From: Patescibacteria group bacterium UBA2100 | GTDB taxonomy: Bacteria > Patescibacteriota > Minisyncoccia > Phycocordibacterales > UBA2100 | Direction: 5' to 3' | Assembly: GCA_002331185.1 (NCBI GenBank) | Contig: DCYW01000013.1 | Coordinates: forward strand, 4,002-14,763 | Length of the DNA: 10,762 bases | In this document: one piece after another, positions 6,988-10,762 of the stretch | Layout of the letters: each line of letters begins with the position of its first letter | Numbering within the stretch: the stretch's first letter is position 1 | The notes under the pieces: model-generated | What the model saw: only the letters and a program-made list of their open reading frames with translations | Told to the model about the DNA's origin: nothing | Database searches by the model: none | Position numbers and translations under genes: made by a program

Positions 6988-8691
6988 ATGGTTCAATTTG
7001 ATGAAAAAGATCAAAAAGAGAAGATAGCCGAGCTCTACGAACAAGAAGAAGAATCCCTTGCTCAGACTCTCTCTCAAAAATATGGTGTTGAATACGTTGA
7101 CCTAACTCGTGTATCAATCGATACTGATGCCCTGAGGCTAATAAACGAGCCGATTGCTCGAAAAGTAGAGGTAGCGCCTTTTCGGAGAATTGGTAAAAAA
7201 GTATTTATTGCAATGCGCGCACCAGGGAGAGCAGATTCTCTTGAGGCAATTCAAACAATAGAGCGATTAGGCTACCAAACACGATTATTTATGGTTTCGT
7301 CTGCCTCCCTAACGCACGCATGGGACCATTACAAAGATATTTCCCATGCATCCGCAAGCGAAGGTGGTGTACTTAATATCTCCTCAGAAGAAATTGAACG
7401 AATCAAGAATAAATTAAAAAGCATAGAAGATGTTCGTAAAAACGTGGATGCTAGTTTTGCAAGTTCAAAATCCCATCGTGTATCTCGCGTACTCGAAGTA
7501 CTGCTTGGGGGCGGTTTAGCACTACAGGCATCAGACGTACACATTGAACCCGAAGAAGATTTTATTCGCGTTCGTTTTCGGTTAGATGGAGTACTCACCG
7601 AGATTTTAGAATTTGACCATGAAACGTACAAACTACTCTTGTCGCGTCTAAAACTGCTTTCTGGCCTGAAGCTCAACACGAAGAGCTCGGCTCAAGATGG
7701 TCGTTTTAGTGTAAAAGTTGGTGATGGAGAAATGGAAATAAGAACATCTATGATTCCAGGTAACTACGGGGAAACCGTGGTTATGCGTCTACTTGATCCA
7801 TCAACTATCGGTCTTCCACTGGAGAGTCTCGGTATGGACAATTTTCTTATGCAGCTGTTTTTAGATGAAATAAAGAAACCAAATGGGATGATCTTAAACA
7901 CTGGACCAACTGGTTCTGGTAAAACAACCACGCTATACGCATTCTTGAGGGCAGTGAGTAAACCTGGAATTAAAGTGATTACACTTGAAAACCCTGTCGA
8001 ATATCACTTACCGGGAATTGTTCAGACACAAATTAGCAAAGACTACACATTTGCTGATGGGCTCCGTAGTATCTTGCGGCAAGACCCCGACATCATTATG
8101 GTTGGAGAGATTCGCGACCCTGAAGTTGCCGCAACTGCAGTGCATGCCGCGTTAACGGGACACTTGGTATTCTCAACTCTTCACACAAACAATGCCGCAG
8201 GAACATTCCCTCGATTAATTGATATAAAAGTACGGCCTGAAATTCTTGGAAGTGCAGTGAACCTCACTATGGCGCAGCGTCTTGCTCGACGTTTATGTGA
8301 AGACTGTAAGAAGAGTGTTCCTATTACTGGAGCCGCTCGAGAAAGTATGAATAAACTCCTACACAATATTCCCCGCCCAGATGAACTTCCAGAAAATAAA
8401 GATGTTATGTGGGAAGCGGTAGGTTGTGATAAGTGTAATCAAACTGGCTACACTGGACGGCTCGCTATTCTTGAAGCAATCAAAATGGACGGGCCAGTAG
8501 AAGCAGCCGTGCGTGCCAACCCAAGTGAAATTGAAATATGGCGTGCGGCGCGCCCACAGCAAATTCGGCGAATGGCAGAAGATGGTGCGGTAAAAGTACT
8601 TAAAGGGGTAACGTCACTTGATGAGCTCGCGCGTATTATAGATATAGAAGACGCTGACCTTATGGCAATGAAGGATTTCGGACAGGGTTAA
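6988..8691 (+). CDS. pilB: Type IV pilus assembly ATPase PilB (GspE/PilB family)
   Basis: The cytoplasmic hexameric ATPase that drives pilin polymerisation; 567 residues, near the family's usual length. An N-terminal MshEN/T2SSE-N-like domain (about 20-115) precedes a linker and the N2 domain (165-275, with ASDVHIEP at 181-188 and the arginine-rich VRFRLDG at 195-201). The ATPase core carries Walker A GPTGSGKTTT (306-315, K312), the Asp box TLENPVEY (332-339), Walker B DPDIIMVGEIRD (366-377, E374) and the His box TGHLVFSTLHTN (390-401, H392 and H399). Two Cys pairs, C437/C440 and C480/C483, form the zinc-binding tetracysteine motif typical of PilB and GspE and absent from the retraction ATPase PilT. 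GYTGR follows at 487-491. The start ATG at 6988 has only a weak AGAG upstream. No pilT, pilC or pilin gene lies beside it here. Type II secretion GspE is less likely given the inferred lineage. Confidence 0.93.
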   Translation: MVQFDEKDQKEKIAELYEQEEESLAQTLSQKYGVEYVDLTRVSIDTDALRLINEPIARKVEVAPFRRIGKKVFIAMRAPGRADSLEAIQTIERLGYQTRLFMVSSASLTHAWDHYKDISHASASEGGVLNISSEEIERIKNKLKSIEDVRKNVDASFASSKSHRVSRVLEVLLGGGLALQASDVHIEPEEDFIRVRFRLDGVLTEILEFDHETYKLLLSRLKLLSGLKLNTKSSAQDGRFSVKVGDGEMEIRTSMIPGNYGETVVMRLLDPSTIGLPLESLGMDNFLMQLFLDEIKKPNGMILNTGPTGSGKTTTLYAFLRAVSKPGIKVITLENPVEYHLPGIVQTQISKDYTFADGLRSILRQDPDIIMVGEIRDPEVAATAVHAALTGHLVFSTLHTNNAAGTFPRLIDIKVRPEILGSAVNLTMAQRLARRLCEDCKKSVPITGAARESMNKLLHNIPRPDELPENKDVMWEAVGCDKCNQTGYTGRLAILEAIKMDGPVEAAVRANPSEIEIWRAARPQQIRRMAEDGAVKVLKGVTSLDELARIIDIEDADLMAMKDFGQG

Positions 8692-8735
8692 GTGTGACTA
8701 CTGTGGATAGCTAATCTATTTTTCTGTAAAAATCG

Positions 8736-8741
8736 TATACT
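8736..8741 (+). promoter_or_regulatory. Possible -10 box for a short plus-strand transcript
   Basis: TATACT matches the -10 consensus at five of six positions and would start transcription near 8748, exactly where the first hairpin begins. No convincing -35 box is visible 16-18 nt upstream. It could equally be chance in AT-rich sequence. Confidence 0.25.
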
Positions 8742-8749
8742 ACATTATA

Positions 8750-8785
8750 GTGTTGTGCACCGAAGGATACTTCGATGCACAACGC
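8750..8785 (+). terminator. Strong stem-loop after pilB, possible terminator or RNA 5' element
   Basis: A 10-bp stem (8750-8759 with 8776-8785, one G-T wobble), a one-by-one mismatch, then a 5-bp stem CGAAG/CTTCG (8761-8765 with 8770-8774) capped by GATA. It begins 59 nt past the pilB stop. A T-rich stretch (TTTATATTTT, 8791-8800) follows after 5 nt, so it could terminate pilB transcription, but the T-run is interrupted and displaced. The wobble pairs only in plus-strand RNA; on the minus strand it is an A-C mismatch. Confidence 0.5.
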
Positions 8786-8810
8786 ACTCCTTTATATTTT
8801 ATATAGGAGT
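8786..8810 (+). promoter_or_regulatory. Hairpin pairing an AGGAG Shine-Dalgarno with its complement
   Basis: ACTCCT (8786-8791) pairs with AGGAGT (8805-8810) and the stem continues with four A-T pairs (8793-8796 with 8800-8803) around a TTT loop, with one mismatch. The right arm holds AGGAG (8805-8809), 7 nt before a GTG at 8817. In plus-strand RNA this would hide the ribosome binding site in an AT-rich stem. It directly abuts the preceding hairpin. Confidence 0.45.
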
Positions 8811-8816
8811 TAGTGT

Positions 8817-8915
8817 GTGAGCTTGCGTAAGCAAGCAAGTGAAAAGCGCAGCCGCCCAAGCTGCGCTTTCGCTGTATGTATAAAAATGCTTCATGCAACG
8901 ACACGCTGCTTCTAA
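8817..8915 (+). CDS. Possible 32-residue small ORF behind a sequestered ribosome binding site
   Basis: GTG at 8817 lies 7 nt after AGGAG (8805-8809) and opens 32 codons to TAA at 8913-8915. The product would be basic, starting MSLRKQASEKRSRP, with three Cys (residues 16, 21 and 31). I know no family. In its favour are the spacing and strength of the Shine-Dalgarno. Against it, the ORF contains two hairpins (8821-8836 and about 8844-8872), its composition looks random, and short ORFs of this length arise by chance. The region may instead be purely structural RNA. Confidence 0.2.
   Translation: MSLRKQASEKRSRPSCAFAVCIKMLHATTRCF
8821..8836 (+). other. GNRA-capped hairpin
   Basis: A perfect 6-bp stem GCTTGC/GCAAGC closed by GTAA, a GNRA tetraloop when read on the plus strand; the minus-strand loop would be TTAC. 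It is the third of four consecutive hairpins and favours a plus-strand structured transcript. Confidence 0.45.
8844..8872. terminator. GC-rich hairpin, possible bidirectional terminator between pilB and the minus-strand RNA
   Basis: A 10-bp stem AAAGCGCAGC/GCTGCGCTTT, about 8844-8853 with 8861-8870, around a 7-nt loop. It has A-rich and T-rich feet on each side (TTTCGC after it on plus, CTTTTC on minus), so either strand gives a short T-tract. It could back up termination in both directions. The T-tracts are short, so this is tentative. Confidence 0.4.
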
Positions 8916-8964
8916 GTAGTCAACTTTCCAAATCTCTTCCCCGCTGCTATGGTAGATGCAGACG

Positions 8965-8987
8965 AAAAAAACACCCCACAAGGTGTT
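8965..8987 (-). terminator. Intrinsic terminator of the minus-strand structured RNA
   Basis: Minus-strand stem AACACC/GGTGTT (8987-8982 with 8975-8970) with a 6-nt loop, running into seven consecutive T (8971-8965, two of them in the stem). This is the only clear hairpin-plus-T-run terminator in the window. It points away from ruvB, so it ends a transcript that starts within 8988-9245. Confidence 0.7.
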
Positions 8988-9048
8988 CTAATCTCGTCGG
9001 GGAAAAAATTCTCTAAACGATTCTTTGCAATAAAGCAAAGGTGAGTGC

Positions 9049-9081
9049 CTAACTAAGGATAGAATCAGCACCTTGAGCCAT
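9049..9081 (-). CDS. Possible 10-residue leader peptide inside the structured RNA
   Basis: GGAGG (9093-9089) lies 7 nt before ATG at 9081, one of the best Shine-Dalgarno/start pairs in the window. It opens MAQGADSILS and stops at TAG (9051-9049). The frame also extends upstream to an ATG at 9174 (41 residues, MRLLVNKRPFKDEM...) but without a nearby ribosome binding site. The first GGA of the Shine-Dalgarno is paired in the hairpin 9091-9099/9104-9111, so translation could be structure-controlled. Chance occurrence is quite possible. Confidence 0.22.
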   Translation of the reverse strand: MAQGADSILS

Positions 9082-9198
9082 ATGAAAACCTCCGCTATTT
9101 TTAAATAGGGACGCACCCATAAGGCTCAAGACCATTTCGTCCTTGAAAGGTCTCTTATTGACCAGGAGTCTCATCGCTTAGAGAATTTTGTCTCCGAA

Positions 9199-9204
9199 AA
9201 TGTA
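9199..9204 (-). promoter_or_regulatory. Possible -10 box for the minus-strand structured RNA
   Basis: TACATT on the minus strand (four of six consensus positions, preceded by CTG) would place initiation at about 9192-9196, the first bases of the closing helix. The -35 region is poor. The match between predicted start and helix edge is the main support. Confidence 0.35.
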
Positions 9205-9245
9205 CAGTAATGAACGTTGAAACTATATTAACACATTAAAATTGT

Positions 9246-10274
9246 ATGTCAACCCCAATCGACGACACGCAAGACCACCCACCAGAAGATACTGCTGATG
9301 TATTTCTTGATAAAACACTGCGCCCCAACAAATGGGACGAATATGTTGGCCAAAAACGTATAAAAGATAACCTCGCAATCCTCCTTCGAGCAGCGTCAGA
9401 GAGAGAACAACCCCCTGAACACATTCTTTTTTACGGCCCTCCCGGGTTGGGGAAAACAACACTTGCTCACCTTATCGCCCACGAATCCGGTTCACAAATT
9501 CGCATCACCTCTGGCCCTGCCATTGAGCGAGTTGGTGACTTAGCATCCATACTTACCAACTTAGGCGAGAAAGATATCTTGTTTATCGACGAAATACACC
9601 GCCTCAACAAGAATATTGAAGAGGTCCTCTACCCTGCCATGGAATCAGGCGTTCTGGATATAATTATTGGGAAAGGTCCATCGGCACGAACTATTCAACT
9701 TGAACTTCCTGCGTTTACATTAATAGCTGCAACGACACAAGTGTCTGGTATTTCAAGCCCGCTACGTAGCCGTTTTTCAGGTGGAACGTTCCGTCTTGAG
9801 TATTACGACACTGAAGAGATAAAAGATATTCTGAAACGTTCGGCAACAATTCTTGGTGTCGCTATAGAAGAAGAAGCGCTGGACGAAATAGCAAAAAGAA
9901 GCCGGTTCACGCCACGAACAGCAAACTTTCTACTTAAACGATGCCGTGACTTTGCACAGGTACACAAAAATAAACTCGACAAGAGGTCAGCGAAAGAAGC
10001 ACTGGAGTTATTGGATGTCGATGATCTGGGACTCAACCGAAATGATAAAGAAATCTTGAATACCATAATACATAAATTTAACGGCGGACCTGTTGGCCTT
10101 AAAACACTTGCGGCTGCAACTTCAGAAGAAGAAAGCACCATCGAAGAAGTGTACGAACCATACCTTATACAACTCGGTCTATTAGATAGAACCCCACGCG
10201 GTCGCATCGCCACTGCATTAGCCTACGAACATATTGGTCTTGAAGTCCCTCGACGCTTGCAAAAAAAGGATTAG
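9246..10274 (+). CDS. ruvB: Holliday junction branch migration ATPase RuvB
   Basis: The AAA+ motor that, with RuvA, drives branch migration of Holliday junctions in recombinational repair; 342 residues, usual family length. It has the typical [12 protein letters not shown] segment (25-36), Walker [10 protein letters not shown] (64-72, K70), Walker B LFIDEIHR (112-119, D115/E116), a sensor-1 region AATTQ (161-165), the arginine-finger segment SPLRSRF (171-177), sensor 2 [12 protein letters not shown] (221-232, R224), and a C-terminal winged helix ending in RTPRGR (315-320). AATTQ replaces the GATTR of E. coli, and the stretch after RSRF is one residue longer. No Shine-Dalgarno precedes the ATG, and AT-rich TTGAAA and TATATT elements lie just upstream, so the mRNA may be nearly leaderless. 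ruvA and ruvC are not adjacent. Its stop overlaps the stop of the convergent downstream gene. Confidence 0.97.
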   Translation: MSTPIDDTQDHPPEDTADVFLDKTLRPNKWDEYVGQKRIKDNLAILLRAASEREQPPEHILFYGPPGLGKTTLAHLIAHESGSQIRITSGPAIERVGDLASILTNLGEKDILFIDEIHRLNKNIEEVLYPAMESGVLDIIIGKGPSARTIQLELPAFTLIAATTQVSGISSPLRSRFSGGTFRLEYYDTEEIKDILKRSATILGVAIEEEALDEIAKRSRFTPRTANFLLKRCRDFAQVHKNKLDKRSAKEALELLDVDDLGLNRNDKEILNTIIHKFNGGPVGLKTLAAATSEEESTIEEVYEPYLIQLGLLDRTPRGRIATALAYEHIGLEVPRRLQKKD

Positions 10275-10762
10275 TTAATTGCCTCTTCCTCAAAAACTGT
10301 ATTTGCTCCTGTTATAAGATTGGTGAGCGTCTCAACTGCACTTGAAGCTGCGTCTGCGATACTATCAATAATCCTTGAAACAAGACTCTTTCCGTCTGTT
10401 GTTGCCTCATATTCTTCAAGAAATGTTCCTTCTTGTGTATTCAGCAAACCAAGCGTAGATGTTGCATACGTTTTTGGTGCTGGGGTTGGTCGTACCCACC
10501 CATCGTACACCGCAAGGAAGTGTAGGATTGCATTTTCTGGCAACACTCTTTTTTCGAGCTCAGCTACAAACACTTGACGTTCAACTATTTTTGCACGCTC
10601 TTCCCTTCTCTCTAAACAGTCCTTACTTGTTTCAAATGCCCTACAGTAGGTTGAATTTTTAGCGCGCTTCCCCTCTTCTTCGGCCAGACGCAGCGAACGG
10701 ATTGCCTCGTCTTCAATAATAAGGTCTTGAATACGCCCAAACGATTTATTTTCTGTACTTAC
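10271..10762 (-). CDS. C-terminal part of an unknown protein, 5' end outside window
   Basis: The frame is open from the window edge to TAA at 10273-10271, giving 163 visible residues; the start is off the window. A GTG at 10573 that could be taken as a start is simply internal, because the frame continues upstream for 63 codons without a stop. The visible part begins with a highly charged, probably coiled-coil stretch ([20 protein letters not shown]), then [20 protein letters not shown] with two Cys ten residues apart, an IL-rich segment ending in [14 protein letters not shown], and a C-terminal amphipathic helix ([16 protein letters not shown]). I do not recognise it. The Cys pair and style resemble the exported proteins at the other end of the window, so secretion is possible, but the N-terminus is not visible. 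It converges on ruvB with a 4-nt stop-codon overlap. Confidence 0.8.
   Translation of the reverse strand, partial: VSTENKSFGRIQDLIIEDEAIRSLRLAEEEGKRAKNSTYCRAFETSKDCLERREERAKIVERQVFVAELEKRVLPENAILHFLAVYDGWVRPTPAPKTYATSTLGLLNTQEGTFLEEYEATTDGKSLVSRIIDSIADAASSAVETLTNLITGANTVFEEEAIN

Larger units (their letters stand above)
8965..9196 (-). ncRNA. Putative multi-branched structured RNA, unrecognised family
   Basis: About 230 nt closed by a long-range helix: 9005-9016 pairs perfectly with 9178-9189 (12 bp), extended by 8997-9003 with 9191-9197 (7 positions, one of them a G-T or A-C). Inside are a stem 9019-9024/9061-9066 enclosing hairpin 9023-9028/9035-9040, a perfect 8-bp stem 9072-9079/9123-9130 enclosing hairpin 9091-9099/9104-9111, and hairpin 9130-9138/9145-9152, which together suggest a four-way junction. 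Some arms overlap by 1-2 nt and must be trimmed. A TACATT -10 box (9204-9199) predicts a start right at the closing helix and an intrinsic terminator follows at 8965-8987, which together favour the minus strand. I looked for tmRNA, RNase P, SRP, 6S and common riboswitch signatures and saw none. The region also holds an open 41-codon frame (9049-9174), so a small coding gene is the alternative. Confidence 0.5.

Noticed and set aside
8692..9245. tmRNA, RNase P RNA, SRP RNA, 6S RNA, group I/II intron or tRNA in the intergenic region
   Set aside because: I read both strands for their conserved cores (tRNA-like 3' end with CCA, GAGGAAAGUCC, GGAAGCAGCC, domain V and similar) and found none, though visual search is less sensitive than a covariance model.
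9803..10213. 136-codon minus-strand frame inside ruvB
   Set aside because: It is antisense to conserved RuvB motifs, rich in Ser and Arg, and typical of a shadow frame.
10271..10573. A complete 100-residue protein starting at GTG 10573
   Set aside because: The same frame is open upstream to the window edge with sensible protein sequence, so this is the tail of a longer gene.
1..10762. CRISPR array, insertion sequence or prophage boundary
   Set aside because: No regularly spaced direct repeats, transposase motifs, terminal inverted repeats or integrase were seen; the palindromes found are single.
1..10762. Alternative genetic code (TGA read as Gly, known in some CPR lineages)
   Set aside because: All conserved genes read through without any in-frame TGA and end at TAA or TAG, so there is no sign of recoding.

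Overview
The window is a piece of bacterial chromosome of moderate-to-low GC that looks like Candidate Phyla Radiation DNA (Patescibacteria, probably the Parcubacteria/Paceibacteria side). This is inferred from the gene set and style: a PolA whose proofreading module has shrunk to a remnant, a short HolA-like protein, a type IV pilus ATPase, and several Cys-containing secreted proteins with Asn/Thr/Asp-rich linkers and Ig-like domains of the kind common in CPR genomes. No in-frame TGA is needed to read any gene, so the standard bacterial code fits. No 16S rRNA or tRNA is present to fix the lineage.

Layout. (1) 1-3172, minus strand: three consecutive exported proteins, probably one transcription unit. 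In transcription order they are a two-domain Ig-like protein, a Cys-rich anchored protein with a low-complexity middle, and an M15/MepK-like zinc peptidase whose 3' end runs off the window. (2) 3259-3306: a perfect 22-bp AT-rich palindrome between this unit and the next. (3) 3338-6867, minus strand: tsaE, polA and a holA-like gene, overlapping or 1 nt apart, so an information-processing operon. (4) 6868-6987: a divergent promoter region. (5) 6988-8691, plus strand: pilB. (6) 8692-9245: 554 nt without a convincing protein gene but densely structured. It holds four consecutive hairpins on the pilB side and, on the minus strand, a multi-branched RNA of about 230 nt with a 19-bp closing helix, a -10-like box directly upstream and an intrinsic terminator. 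(7) 9246-10274, plus strand: ruvB. (8) 10271-10762, minus strand: the C-terminal part of an unknown protein convergent with ruvB; the two stop codons overlap in a TTAG.

How it fits together. PolA, the HolA-like delta subunit and RuvB serve DNA replication and recombination, TsaE serves tRNA t6A modification, and PilB powers pilus assembly. The secreted trio probably acts at or outside the cell surface; a peptidoglycan hydrolase beside adhesin-like Ig domains is suggestive for a host-attached organism, but that is inference. The most unexplained material is the pilB-ruvB intergenic region, where I recognise no known RNA family.
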